A DNA stretch of 30,046 nt from Gamsiella multidivaricata (taxonomy: Eukaryota; Mortierellomycota; Mortierellomycetes; Mortierellales; Mortierellaceae). Position 1 is the first letter of the stretch, and each line of letters starts with the position of its first letter. Shown here one piece after another: positions 1-13,926 of this stretch. The notes beneath the pieces were generated by a model that saw only the letters and a list, made by a program, of their open reading frames with translations, made no database searches and was not told the DNA's origin. The stretch lies in contig NW_026251868.1 of NCBI RefSeq assembly GCF_025024155.1, forward strand, positions 1 to 30,046. Direction: 5' to 3'. A program made the position numbers and the translations under genes.

Positions 1-3000
1 CAATTCCGCGGCCAGACCCTCAGCACTTTTGTCGCTGTTCTTGATCATCTCTGAGGCGCGATCCGGACCTGGTTCCGTCGCAGACGGTTGGAGACTGGCT
101 CTCTTTGGCTCAGCATCCACAGTTGCCGACTGGCGAATATGGTCGTCCTCCCCGATTGCCTGTTGGAGATCTGGCGCGGATACCACGCGAGCTTTATCCT
201 CCAATCCTGCAGAAAGACCACCACGCTCGCATTCATGTTCATAGGTCTTGTGGACGTCTTCAGACTTTGTGGTTTTCGTCGTAGTCGCCTTTGAGCTCGA
301 CAAGCCAGGAAGCCATTGCGCGCTCTCTCCACCCACGGTGGCGGCAGCAGCCTCTTTCTCGTTCATCCGCCTCTCCACGTTCTGCTTCGCAATTACCAGA
401 TCATGATAAAAGTACTGGATCGCCTTCCCGACACCATCCTCCGCACGGATCCGTTCACCTAGCGTTTGGGCCTTCCTGATCATCTTCTCATTCTTCGTGA
501 TGGTCTCCAGAGCTGCCGTCAGCTTCTTGACCGTTAGATCATGGCACCACACACCCACACCTGCGTCCTCCAACCGCTGCGCCCAAAAGAACTGATCTCC
601 AAAATAAGGTTTGATGACCGTCGGGATTCCAGCTCGCAGACCCGCAGCCGTTGTTCCAGCACCACCGTGATGGACCACACCCGCCAGCCGATGGAACAGC
701 CAGTCGTGAGGGACCGATTTCAGCATGTACACGCTGTCTGGATATACTTTCTCATCTCCATGGGAATTCTGCACCACGGCCACAGTGCCATCTTCCTGCG
801 TCGACAGCTTGTCAGACCAGCCCTTCGAAATAATGGCCCGAACTCCTGACTTGACAACAGCATCGATGATAGTCTTGGTCATACTCTCCGGGTCAGAAAC
901 GACCATTGATCCGAACCCAATGTAAACAGGCTTATTGTCCGGGTCGGCTTCCAAAAACTCCTCCAGCCCCTCCGGTGGCGTCCAGCCATGATCCGGATTA
1001 TCTAAGAACCAGTATCCCGTCACATGAACCCATGAGTGCCAATCCATCGGTGCCGGAACCAGACTAGGGCTCCAGGAATACAACGACGGGACCCGATGCG
1101 CCTCCATCCTTTCAAGGGACGTGGGAGCGATTCCCAGCTTCCTCCTGCGCCACTTATTGACCTGGCTCGCGATACCTTTCCAAAACACCTGCTCGATCAT
1201 CGTATAGGTCATGTAATTGTAGCCGCGGCCAAGGCTGCGCTCGGGAACCGCAAACGGATGTGGGAACGCCCGCGTTCGGGTCCATGGGAAGGGAAACGCT
1301 CTGAAGTAGGGGATTTCGAGCGCCTCAGCGATGTGAATACCGGCCATGGCTGAAGGTGACTCGATCAAGACATCGGTGCCCTGGCACGCTTCCCATGCAG
1401 TGCTCATCAAGTCGTCGAGCCATCCCCGGAACTTCGTCAGTGCCTCCCTTATAAACGACACAGTGAACATCCCATTCTCTACGCATAGCTCGATCAACTG
1501 ACTAGGGTCACCCTACATTTACAATGAACGTGTATCAGCATCAGTTATCATGGTGAAATCACAGATAGAGAATCCCCACCCCCCCGCTTGTCTTCATAAT
1601 AAAATATGTCTCTTACCCCAACGTGGCCAAACTCGATGCCATGGCCTTCGACCCATTCCTTGTATTCGCCATGCGTAGCAATACGACACTTATGACCGTC
1701 TTCCATCAGTCTCTTACACAAGGCGATATAAGGCTGAACATCTCCCCGGCTACCAATAGTGAGGCAGGTAATGTGCAATGGACGCGAGGGCTTAAACCCT
1801 GGATGCAATACCAGGGACATGGGTTCTCCCTGGACAAGTTCCCCACGTAGCTGTAACGAGTCCATGACACGCGACTCCATTGGATCGTCCAGCTCGAGCG
1901 AGGGTGTTTCCTTGATAGCCTGTGCCTGGTACTGCCTTCGTCTCTCCTGTGCCTTTGGGGTAATACGGTCGCGAACGGCCTTCAGAACCGTACTCCGGGT
2001 CTCTGCATTCGAAAACTCGAAAAAGATCTCCTCCCCTGTTTTCGTGAGCAGGGACATTCCATGAAAATAGAATCGAGTGCCACGATGCCTGTCCACCTGC
2101 TCTACATCTATCAGCGGCACGATCACCCTGGTGCTAGTTCCCTTGATCGTCGACTCGAAGCAAGTATAGTTGTTGGACAGATAGATCCTGCCGTAGAGCG
2201 GAAGTACTCGTAGTAGGTACCCAGAAAAGGTCTCAGCCAATGCTTCTCCCTCGGGCAACGAGAAGTCTTTCCTGAACGTCTTCTGTTTATCGTCTTCCAA
2301 TTCAACGTCGCCGTTGCTGCTCGACAGCCCTGGTGTGTGTTCCGCGATCCAGGTAGCGGTTCCACGAATCGAGAATGAGGGGCTTTTGGCGGTTGTCTCG
2401 CTTTCGTCTTCACCATTTGTGGAGACATGAGGAGTGGGCGAAGGGCTTCTTTTGCTCGTAGTACTGACGGTGCCCGATGGATGGAGATATTTCAGTGGAT
2501 TCAACCACGACACTGCGGATGCTGATTGAGATGTTTCTGGCTGAGTTCCTGAGAGGGATGATGCGAGCGGTCCCTGTGGATTTTCTGCTGCAAGAGACTT
2601 CCGAGGTGAGTCGCCTGTTGGTGAAGTGCTGTTGAGGAATCTGAGATTCTCGACCGGGTGCCCTTTGCTACTCTCTCGGTATAGATCCAGCTGTGTTTCG
2701 AGTGCTGCAAGTGTCTTTTGGGTATCGCCAAAGTAGGCGAAATAGAACTAGAGAACCAAGCTCAAGGTTAACAGGATGACTTTTTACTTTGAATAACGCG
2801 GGCTGGTTCCTGTCCTCTGCTCAACTTTACCTCGTCTTCCACATCATCGCTGTCCTTGATTGACAGCCTGATAGTATCTACGAACGAAGTCGAGTTCATC
2901 TCAAGGTCCACCAAGTTCGCTAAGGGTATGGATATCTAATACGGCAAAACAACTGTTAGCGAAAAAAAAAAAAAAAAAAAAAAAGCTATTACTTGCGTAA

Positions 3001-4443
3001 AAGACCTGAACACGCTGTATTACTTTGACACTATCGTCGTTCATTTTCGCGTGAAAAATCGACTTTTGAATCGCCTTGACCCAGTCTGCGCGCGCAACCT
3101 CGGAATCCGTCTTGAACTTGTATCTGCGTGATCGCGACCGCATGTAGACATAAAACGTCAGCTCGTTCTTGGGAGATGGCTCCGCAGACAGGGCATCTCT
3201 CAAGTCAATTGTCTTGATCGGATAATAGATTTCCTAAGGACAGTCCATTCGTACAAGCGAAGCTTCTTGTTAATAAGTAAGTACCGCCTTCCGCACTTAA
3301 GATGCTCTGCTTGTCCCATGGCAAGCTCTCCTCTTACCGTTTGGTCTGCATAATAACTCAGGACATCGTTCTTCAGAATGAACCAGAAGCGACTGAATGA
3401 CTTTGTGTTCTTGGACTTTTTGGAAAAGAACCCTTCCTTTTGTACAACATCCTAACAAACCAAGGAACATAGCAAAAGTTAGATGAATCTCCATGGGGAG
3501 ATAACACCGCCCTTCGACATCTGTGTTGATCATGACATGGGATTCACACATGGCTACTCGGTAGATTGGCATAGAAACAGACGTGGTTGGTCGTCAGGTA
3601 CATGTATCCAGGCAGCAGAACCGAGCGTGCCATCCAGCATGAGAACTCTATGCAATTTGTACACAAAACAGCCCGAAACCATGAGTGCCTGAATTGTTTA
3701 ACCGGGAGGTGCACCATCATCACCATCGCGATGGCTGACTAATAATAGATACACGAATAGTGACGGCATGCGAAAAAAAATAGTCCATCACTTCACCTCC
3801 CACGAGTTCTTCATCTTTCGAATATCCAAAAGCCGCCTGCAGCTTTCCGGCGACCGCTTCCTTGTCATGGACAGTCCCCAACGAGAACCCGCTCGAGGCA
3901 CCTCGCGTGTCGGTAGGGGTAGTGGAGAGGTCGTTCTTGAGATGGGGCTTGGTGATGGGGGATGGGTCGCTGGGGCGTTCGGGACTGGTGGGGCTGTCCT
4001 CACTATCGTTGCCGCTGTTCGTGAGATTGTCGGTTCTGATGACAAGGTCCTTTGCTGGTTGAGGCGTCTTGTCCTTGTCTGGAAACCAGATCAAGACAGA
4101 AAAGACAGTGAGTTCCTTGTGAGCCATGCACAGGACGCTGCATTCGCTCTTCGCGTAAACAAACACGGTTGATGGACACAGCACACAAAATGCATTACCT
4201 GTCTTTTTGGAGACGACGTTCTGATCCTCGTCTTCATCCGAGCTGGAGTCGATGTCTTCCTGTATGGGGTGATAACCATCGTGTTAAGAAATACTAGCAG
4301 GTAAGAGGCGCGGCCTGGAGACAGAACATGAAGGAAGCGAAGGGAAAGACAGTGTAGCATACAGAACGAAAGGCAGCTGCAAAGAACTGTAACAGTGCTG
4401 ACCCACTTGTGGGTGGGCTGGAAAACTTTTCGGTGATCGCCAT
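1..4443 (-). CDS. ATG26: Sterol 3-beta-glucosyltransferase, Atg26 type (3' end cut by window)
   Basis: Transfers glucose from UDP-glucose to the 3-hydroxyl of ergosterol-type sterols at membranes; in some fungi it acts in pexophagy (family knowledge). I read nine exons on the minus strand: 4443-4363, 4259-4199, 4078-3797, 3647-3550, 3451-3338, 3233-3024, 2935-2831, 2747-1617 and 1512 to beyond base 1. All junctions are GT-AG and in phase, giving 1198 residues before the edge. Order: acidic/Ser-rich N-terminus; GRAM domain starting near residue 127 and split by a PH domain (about 178-275); second GRAM (about 472-565); GT-B glycosyltransferase from about 640 with IGSRGDVQPY and, at 975-982, the sugar-nucleotide motif HHGGAGTT. 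The split GRAM-PH-GRAM plus UGT layout is diagnostic. After the catalytic domain comes a low-complexity tail that runs off the window. The start at 4443 is the first ATG in phase; exons 1-2 are low complexity, so the start is less certain than the rest. Confidence 0.9.
2962..2984. repeat. A23 homopolymer inside an ATG26 intron
   Basis: An uninterrupted run of 23 A on the plus strand (a T run in the transcript) lies in the 88-bp intron at 3023-2936, between the PH-domain exon and the second half of the split GRAM domain. The flanking exons remain intact and in phase. Confidence 0.9.
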
Positions 4444-5286
4444 GGCTGTGGTGCTTGATGGTTGCATGTGGAGAGGATGAGAGCGAGGGCGATGGACGGT
4501 TGTGTATGTGTGCTAGGGTGAAAGTGGGCGGTTACGAATATAGAGGGAGAGGGGAGGTATTCAGGGGCAGGTTGAGCGGGAGTTATATGAACGAATGCGA
4601 AAAGGAAAAGTTTCAAAGGACAGGGGCAAAGGACCCTTTAAATGCATATGAACGTGTCTGCTTGACGACCACATGCGAGTTACGTGATATATGCGTAAGA
4701 ATTCGAAACTTTATTTTACTTAAAGTGGTGGTCAATGCTCCTCTGCCGTTGTCAGGCCACATTCCTGTCCAGTCCTCGCGCATGTGTTCGCCTCTGTAAA
4801 GTGCCATCAGCACGCCTTGATTCCAGCTATATCCCTCTTTGTATCTCGTGTGCCATGACGGCATCCTGATGCGATGACCCTGTTACTATATCAAGGCGAT
4901 CACGAATTCCTTGAATCTACGTGCTGCTGCTGCTTGCGATCAATTTCTTGGTCTATACACCATTCTGACAGAGTACCTTGGCATCCATACCCTTTAGATG
5001 TCCCAGCACCCATCTAAACCTGCCCAAAGCTCAGCAGAATCATGTTCTCCAGAGGTACAAGTGTCATCCTAGGAGTATAAAGATATACACTACAATCATC
5101 ATCGCAAGCGTCGTGATATTATCGATAAGAAACATGATGATAACGATAATAGCGATACGTCCTTGCGTGCTTACCACCTACACATGCAACGAACACACAC
5201 CTATGTGGCACATACATGTTGTGAGAGAACGAATGTAGATCTAGGCAGTACTACTAGAGGCGTGATGGGAGTCAGAGTAAATGGTT

Positions 5287-5364
5287 TATAAAGAATAGAA
5301 AGAGTAGGGGGGGAGGAAGAAAAGAAAGAAGAGGAAGAGAGGAAGAAGGAAAAAAAAAAAAAAG
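5287..5364 (+). repeat. Homopurine tract (A/G-rich)
   Basis: About 78 bases are almost entirely A and G on the plus strand, with a G8 run near the left and an A14 run near the right. Low-complexity purine tracts can form triplex structures or reflect slippage; nothing here shows a function. Confidence 0.8.
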
Positions 5365-5760
5365 GTACAGAGGGATAGTGTTCATTGACAAGGGAACCAT
5401 GTGTATTGGGGCATTTGAGTAGCAATTGGTACAGAGATGAAGGGTTCGAGCACGCAATAATTTCTCGATTGCTTAACACCATCTTGTGCGAACTCTTTTC
5501 CACACGCGTCCAAGTTACACAGCAAAGGAGAAAGACCTTAATAAAAAACGGCGTAGAAAAGTGGATGCGCGATGGTGAGTAGCGTTTGAGGTAGAATGCG
5601 GCAACAAATGGTGAGAGATGGGCGTTGTAAGGTGCGATAGAGGCGTGTGAGATGCCAAGGGTGGAAACAGGTGCTGAGGAATGGAGTGTTCGCTGTAAAG
5701 GAGCAGCTGCAAATGACAAATAAGGAATGAGGTAGATGGAAGGTTAGGGTTGTCTAGAAA

Positions 5761-5903
5761 AGTTGCGTTGTAGGAAAGAAGGAACGAGAGGGTGGGGGGG
5801 AGGGGGGGTTGGAGGGCTCACGGGTTGTAGGCTGCAGAGCTTGCCGGCGCATGATAAAGAAGGAAAAGGAAGGGGAAGGAAAAGGAAGGGGGAGGAAAGA
5901 ATG
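5761..5903 (+). repeat. G-rich and GGAA-rich purine tract
   Basis: Contains two runs of seven G separated by one A at about 5791-5806, followed by GG and GGG runs, so a G-quadruplex is possible. A GGAA/GGAAAA-type stretch follows at about 5856-5903. It lies 0.85 kb upstream of the MET3 start. Confidence 0.7.
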
Positions 5904-6550
5904 GTCCGTTCGCGCTCTTGTTCTTCTTGCTCTTCTAGTTGTTGTTGTTGTTGAAAATATGTCATTTACCGAGGAAAAGGCGACTGGAAAGAGAAGGATC
6001 AGATATGTGATGAGATTTGCAACGTGGGCTGCACAAAGCGAGACAGAGGAGATAGCATATTAATGATAGTAAGACTACTTTGAACGCTTTTTTTTATTCG
6101 CTGTAGTACAAAGTGATAATGGCAGCAGCAGAGTGCTATTGGCGAAGTGACCGTTGGTTCCCATCTTGATTTCTTGTTGCTTTGCCCTGCTGCCCCTCTG
6201 AGGGCTGCTTGCGTGAATTGGGGAGAAATGGTGTGATTGGTAGTCACAGCACATTCGCTCGCGCCATTTTGCGTTGGCAACTGGATGCGGCTGTACGACT
6301 TTGCCTTACTCAGCAGCCAAGAGGCGGGCCATCCTCGCTCCTCATTCGCTGGAGCAGCTGAAGAGGGTTAGGGTGCGTTTTTAAGTTGATGATAATCCGG
6401 ACATGTCGCTTTTTTACTGTTCCTCGTCGCAGCCAAATGGAAAATGATGCCATCCTCCTATGCCGGAAGAACAACCAAAAATGCCGAGTGAGAGCTGCTT
6501 GGTATCTGTCTGATCGGATCAACCACAAGTACTCATCCTCCTCCCCGCCC

Positions 6551-6620
6551 TATATAAGGACCCTGCCCGGACCCCCAAAAGGCGCCGTCCTCTTCTCTCT
6601 TCTTCTCTCTCTTCACCACG
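6551..6620 (+). promoter_or_regulatory. MET3 core promoter: TATA box and CT-rich initiator region
   Basis: TATATAA at 6551-6557 is followed by a CT-rich stretch (about 6591-6620) typical of fungal transcription start regions. The ATG at 6755 lies about 200 bases downstream, giving a leader near 150-170 nt. I found no clear binding site for a sulfur regulator. Confidence 0.6.
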
Positions 6621-6754
6621 CTTCACATCCTTGATCAGTCGGTGCACCCTTCTACTCTTTCCCTTCACACTCTACTTCACACTCGACGTTAAATCGATCG
6701 ACACTTCCCCACTCATTTCTTTTTTACATCTCATAATCTCCTATCGCATCCAAC

Positions 6755-8687
<1,933 letters not shown>

Positions 8688-9545
8688 AGAAAAAATCCGC
8701 TCAACCTTCTGTTCATATTCCCTTTGCGCTTTTTTCGTTTTCATCCAGCGTTTTTCAATCATAAACTTGTAGCATAGTCGAAGCATCAAATAAATTACCA
8801 TGCAACCAAAAACGTGCCCCTCGTTTGCTGTGTGGCTAAGCATCTACAGAAACTCGATCGGGGCGTAAATTCAGGACCTCAACTCTGCTACGGCATGCGG
8901 CATCGAACTTAAACGCGGTATGGCTGTACTCTTGCATGATAATGGACATTCCGGCCATCATGCCCTACTCTCCGAGGCCCATTCGAAAATAACGAGGGCT
9001 GTTTTTTCTGCGTGGCTGTGCCCGATACCCCGTCAGTTGATCTACTTTCGAGCGCCGCTTTGGCAGGAGAAGTGCAAAAAGATATGAGTGACTTGATTGC
9101 TGCGTGTCACTAATGTTACGCGTCCTCTCTATGGGCTGTAGGACCTTCGATCTTCTTAGACCCGTCCCTACAATCGGGGGTTACCTTTAATGAAATAAGA
9201 GTGGGCTGTTGGATGCTAGCCTCGCCTTCTAAAGACTGACCACAGTAAATTGTTACGGCCATTTCAGCCCACGCCTCACTACAGTTTGCTACAGCCTACC
9301 AGTCCATTCACTTCGCTCGCTCCTCGTGATCCAATTCCCTGCTATGTTGCGTAGCCCGCCATTGACTTCTAGAAGGACCCTTGCTGGTTCTTCGAGTCCT
9401 AGAGCATATACGCCAAAAATTCTTGGCAGCAGTTTTTTTGTAGCAACTATGACCACTAAAGCGGCGGGCGATAGGTACCGAGAAAACTATGGTTGCCGCG
9501 GAAAAAAGCATATCGAGCACTTCAAATCTAGGAGAGCTCACCACT
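8688..9545. other. Intergenic region downstream of MET3
   Basis: Contains a likely MET3 polyadenylation signal (AATAAA near 8788-8793). Beyond that I see no coding exon, RNA gene or repeat. Confidence 0.55.
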
Positions 9546-9552
9546 TATAAAA
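9546..9552 (+). promoter_or_regulatory. TATA box of the YbjQ-family gene
   Basis: TATAAAA lies 81-87 bases upstream of the predicted start codon at 9633, a normal fungal spacing. A pyrimidine-rich leader follows. Confidence 0.45.
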
Positions 9553-9632
9553 AGCAACACGACAGCGGGTTTTCCTCTGCCACCATCAGCACATTCCGAT
9601 ATCTTCTTCTTCCCTATAGCAATCTGCCACAA

Positions 9633-10566
9633 ATGTCCCATCGTAACCAGCCCACGCGTGCCGTCGATCGTCGCTTCAGCACCACAGCGTATGGCAGCGT
9701 TCTCAAGCCGCTGTCTCTAAACATCTCTAGACATACCAGTGACAAAAAAAATTGACCTGTCTATTTTTTAAAAACATAGATTCACTATTCCCGGATACAC
9801 CATCACCCAGAACCTTGGTGTTGTTCGAGGGTAATTACATTACGGGTCTTGTTATCAACGTTTGTCAGTGTGCTCCGAAGTAATATATATATATAATTAA
9901 TGGGTCGCTAAATATTATCATGATGTTTCTTTCACCAACTTAGTCTAACCGTGCGTACGCCAAACGTAAGGAGCAAATCCAATTAGCTTCATGTCGCTAT
10001 GAAATTTACTTTAGGCTAATGTGATTTTGCCCTTTGTTCTCGATTTAATCAGGTTGGAAAAGCCATCTTTGGTGCCTTTGCATCCTTGGGAGGAGGTGAG
10101 AGCACTACATACATTGAGATGGCCGAAAAGGCTCGCGAGACTGCGTTCATTCGCTTGCTCGAGCACGCTGCAGCAGTCGGAGGAAATGGTAACCAAGACG
10201 ACAGTCGCTCAGAAGTTCTAGTTGCTGATCTTTCCAGGAGATATTCATTGAACAATCTCGATTTGCTCCTCCGGTATCATTTAGCTGTCATTGGAGTCCA
10301 GTTCACCGGTCAAGAAGTTGCCGATGTAAGCGATGGCGATCCTTGATCCACAACGTTTGCTTGCTTTCTTATTGTATGGAAAGTCGACATTCACTTATCT
10401 GATCATGAGCATCTGTTTAAATACGACGATGTAGGATATGACAGAAGTTATGGCCTACGGAACCGCGGTGACACTGGCGCCCGCTCAGGGCCTGCCGCAA
10501 CAAGTCGCCCTGCCGCAGGTAGAGGCCCAACCGCCTTACTCGCCACAGCACTCTTACAAGAACTAG
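9633..10566 (+). CDS. YbjQ/UPF0145-family protein (putative heavy-metal-binding fold)
   Basis: A small six-exon gene that no single reading frame reveals: 9633-9688, 9780-9830, 9944-9965, 10053-10188, 10285-10325 and about 10436-10566 (last acceptor uncertain by one base). Spliced length is about 145 residues. Recognition rests on the family pattern in order: an IPGY strand and NLGVVRG-type turn encoded by exon 2; a helix with EMAEKARETAF in exon 4; an AVIGVQF strand across exons 4 and 5; and MTEVMAYGTAV in exon 6. This matches the YbjQ/UPF0145 (PF01906) core, including the closing strand with a GTAV-type end. A Pro/Gln-rich tail follows. YbjQ proteins form homo-pentamers in bacteria; their function is unknown and the metal-binding label is only predicted. 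Exon 3 is a 22-nt microexon. Exon 1 uses donor GTATGG and is the least certain. Confidence 0.75.
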
Positions 10567-11020
10567 GCCGCTATGGTTGGGCCTATAACCAGACATTGTT
10601 TGTTCCTATGGTCTGCTCCCTCCTATCGTGGGTCTACTAAGTAGTCGCGGTAATTGTTCCCTGACCATAGTGCCTACAGATGTCTATATCCACATCCTTT
10701 TATTTGCTATTCAGCCCTTGGGCTCTTTCTTTTGCGTAATAAAAAGGACCATATCTTTAGTACTCTCCTCCCTTTGCTTGTAATTCCTCTCTGGCCAACT
10801 TTGAACGTGTTTGGGACAAATGGCTGTGCAACAAATGGCATCACTCAACGCATAAGGGACGTGTCAATAATTGACAGGGGTTGATCGCCGCTCCTCAGTT
10901 TTCCATTTTTGGACGGCGCTTTTAGGTTTTTCATAGAGAACGGGTGACATCCTTTTGCTTCCACTGTTCCCCGGAATCGATAACAAGAAACGTAAAGGAA
11001 TCAGCTTTCCAATCACATTC
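10567..11020. other. Intergenic region between the YbjQ-family gene and the DNAJC11 gene
   Basis: Holds the 3' end of the YbjQ-family gene (an AATAAAAA-like signal near 10737-10744) and the upstream region of the J-protein gene. I see no strong TATA box and no other gene. Confidence 0.5.
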
Positions 11021-13732
11021 ATGGAGGACCCATACCAGGACAGATCCATGCCCAAAGAGCCATCGGCTGGCAGTGGCAACAGAGCAAAGGAAGAATCTGA
11101 TGACTTTCACGATGACCTCGATTCCTTCAACCTCGCACAAAAAGACTTCTACGCTGTCTTGAATGTCTCAAAAACGGTATGTCCTTGGCGCGGTCGTCAG
11201 GACTTTGTAGCCCATGGCAAATTCAGAGAGGATAATCCAATTACACTACATAAGCTCATGCAGTTGCTTCTCTATGTGATACTATAGGCATCCGAAGAGG
11301 AGATCAAGGAGGCGTATAAACGGATGAGCCGAGTATTTCATCCTGACAAGCACACGGATGCGATTCTGAAGGATGCTGCAGAGACCAAATTTCAGGTCCT
11401 GACCAGGGCTTTCGAAGGTATTGATCGGGCAGGAATGTCGTTTTTGTGACTTGATGGCTTTTCATAAATATTGATCCTGGGGCGGCTTTATATTGATGGA
11501 TAGTATTGAGCAATCAGCAGTCGAGAGCGATCTATGACCAGTACGGCGAGGAAGGACTGAGCAGCAAATGGGAAGTCGGACACAGGGTGAAGACCCAGCA
11601 GGAGGTAATGTTCCGAATGTGGTTTTTTTTTTTTTTTTTTTTTTGGCCGCATATTTCGAGATCAACTCGCGAGCGACTTTAACAGATCATATAATCCTGA
11701 CGATCCAGTGGCTTTTCTCGATACATTTCTAGCTCCAGGACGAGTATGAACGTCTTGCGAGGGAGAAGCAGCAGATGGAGCTGGAGAATCTGGTCCGATC
11801 CAGGAATGATATCATCGTCAATATCGACGCCAGCAGGGTCTTTGAACATTACCAGACACTAACGCCATATGGAGTGAAAGTCAAGAAGAGTCGTATTGAG
11901 AGTATCACGAACTCCCTTGGAAGAACCGAGGTCGGGCAGCTCTACATGAAGAACTCGTTCCAGGTACGGAGGTATCATCGCAACACCGGCTTGATCAAAA
12001 ACACCCTCCCCCCCAGTCTCTCCCTAATGCCCTGCTAACACTAATTTGAATATTGCGTGTCTTGCCTGTAGACTCAATTCGGACCAAGGACACAGGTGGT
12101 TATTGGAGGAAACATGTCCTCGCACTCGGGGATAGGCAGCGGTCGCATCATGGGCACTGTGCGACATACATTTTCTAATAAGCTGTCCATGGAGGTACGA
12201 GATTTTGAAAAGGACGCTTCACAAAATGTCTCCGTTTACTGTTAACACAATAGACTCATTTTTTTTTTTTACTTTTCTTTTTTTTTATCCGCATGCCGTT
12301 TTGTCTTTAGTTCGGTTCATCGTTGTTGAGCCCCGGCGCCAGCGTCATCAAGGGCCAATACAACATTGACCAGCAAACCTATGTTTCCGGCACAGTATTC
12401 ACGCGTAATTTCCAAGGCCCGACTCCTCTGGTCATGACATTCGGAAGGAGGATCACTAAAGGTGCTACAGGATACCTAACCTATCGCACAGGCGAGTGGG
12501 CTCTAGGACCGTGGGGACCGCTTGCTGAGGATCGTCAGGATTTTTCGTCGATGGCCTTAGGAATAACCTCCGTCGATACGAAGGATAGCTACCAGATGGA
12601 ATTCCAGGCGGGTGTGTTGCAATCGCATCTATTGGCAGATCGTACGTGGAAATTGGATGATGTGACGAGGATCCGAGTTGGAGCAAGACTGTCGAACCTG
12701 GCGGGTTTGAGTGCAAGCATAGGAGGGGATCGCAGGGTGACGCAGTACACGAAGTTGGGACTCGCTGTGGAGATCGCATTTTCTGGCGGTATCGCCTTTA
12801 ATCTGAAGTATGTTCATTTTTTATTTTTTTCTTTTTTTAGCTTTCGGGATACTTTTGCTGTTGCTGATCTGAGTGGTTGTGTAAGAAGCTGACATTCTTC
12901 TTTCTGCATTATTGTCGCGTATAGGGTGGCACGTTTAGGACAGAGTGTGACAGTTCCGATCTTGCTGTCGTCCGAGTTTAACCCCAGACTTGCGTTTTGG
13001 GCGGCCGTGGCTCCGGTCTGTGCGCTTGCAGTACTGGATCTGGGATACATCAAGCCCAAGAGAAGAAGAGAGCGGCGGGAGAAGTTGCAGGAGTTGCGTA
13101 GGATTCATGCGGAATTTATTGCGAACGAAAAAAAGGAAGCTGAGGAAGCTACCAGTTTGCTCCGCGAGTCGACTGCACGCAAGACGAAACAGGAGCAGGA
13201 TAAGGACGGCCTGTTGATTGTGGAAGCCGTTTACGGAAATTTGAACGCGGGATTGGTTGCGGATGTGACGGTCGCAGTGCAGACACTGGTGAACAATTCG
13301 CAGCTGACCATGCCTGGCGGGCATTCCAAGGTAAGCATCGGGCAAAAAAAAAGGAAGAAAGGTTCGGAAGATATATATACCTAACGCGACTCCATAATTT
13401 CCTTTATTTTTTTATTTTTTTTATTTTTTTTATTATTTTTATTGTTTAGAATCATATTCTTGGATTCTACGATCCATGTCTGGGAGAGAAGAAGCAGCTA
13501 AAGATCAGATACGAGTTCCAGAAGAAAATGCACGAGGTCACTGTTGCCGATATGGATCACGTCGCACTTCCTGTTCGATGTAAGTTACGCATCTTTATTT
13601 CCTTGTCATTTATCGTGCAACACCATGGCGATGAAAAAAAAAAAAAAAAAAAAAAAAGACTTACCTAGACTACTGACATCCTTTTCATATTATCTCTGAT
13701 GCTGCCTTTTAGCGCACCTTGTTAGCTCATAG
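11021..13732 (+). CDS. DNAJC11-type mitochondrial J-domain protein
   Basis: Homologue of DNAJC11, a J-protein associated with the MICOS/MIB complexes of mitochondria that supports cristae organisation (family knowledge). Nine exons: 11021-11176, 11288-11417, 11504-11604, 11733-11963, 12072-12194, 12311-12807, 12925-13330, 13450-13579 and 13713-13732, all GT-AG and in phase, giving 597 residues (animal orthologues are about 560). The J domain covers about 42-115, with the HPD motif at 70-72 and an AFEVLSN / YDQYGEEGL end. A Gly/Ser-rich beta-type middle region follows (about 200-440). The C-terminal DUF3395-like part has a charged Arg/Glu helix near 460-500. Exon 3 uses the acceptor at 11501-11503; neighbouring AGs break the J domain. 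The last exon codes only six residues, and its TAG is followed at once by AATAAA. Confidence 0.92.
11623..11644. repeat. T22 homopolymer in a DNAJC11-gene intron
   Basis: A run of 22 T lies in the intron between exons 3 and 4 (11605-11732), upstream of the acceptor. The flanking J-domain exons are intact. Confidence 0.9.
13634..13657. repeat. A24 homopolymer in the last DNAJC11-gene intron
   Basis: A run of 24 A lies in the intron at 13580-13712, just before the 20-nt final coding exon. Unlike the T22 run it is A-rich on the transcribed sense strand. Confidence 0.9.
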
Positions 13733-13738
13733 AATAAA
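13733..13738 (+). terminator. Polyadenylation signal of the DNAJC11 gene
   Basis: AATAAA begins at the first base after the TAG stop codon at 13730-13732. Further AATAAA-like motifs occur near 13795. Confidence 0.5.
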
Positions 13739-13926
13739 AAAAAGGGAATAGACTGTAATGGAGAGAGCCACAGTAACGTAGTTTAATGACTCTATAATAA
13801 ACGATACAATCCGCAATAGACTATACACTTGGATGCCGCCCACAATGATCAGACGTACATTAAATATCACTCCAATTGTTTCTATTGATCTCTGGTACCA
13901 GCCTGGATCTCTTACTCTATTTTTTT

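Larger units (their letters stand above)
4444..6550. other. Divergent intergenic region between ATG26 and MET3
   Basis: About 2.1 kb with no supportable gene. The first 150 bases beside ATG26 are pyrimidine-rich on the minus strand, as expected for a fungal leader, with a weak TATA-like stretch near 4582-4589. The rest holds two homopurine blocks (about 5287-5364 and 5761-5903), a short GTT repeat near 5936-5953 and otherwise ordinary AT-rich DNA. The longest open frame (5719-5201, minus) is made largely of Phe/Ser runs from the homopurine tract and shows no recognisable domain, so I do not call it. Confidence 0.6.

Noticed and set aside
5201..5719. 172-codon minus-strand open frame
   Set aside because: Long Phe/Ser runs come from the homopurine tract, and there is no recognisable domain, exon partner or promoter.
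6366..6380. GGGTTAGGGT, telomere-like
   Set aside because: A single unit is present, not an array; telomeric repeats would be tandem.
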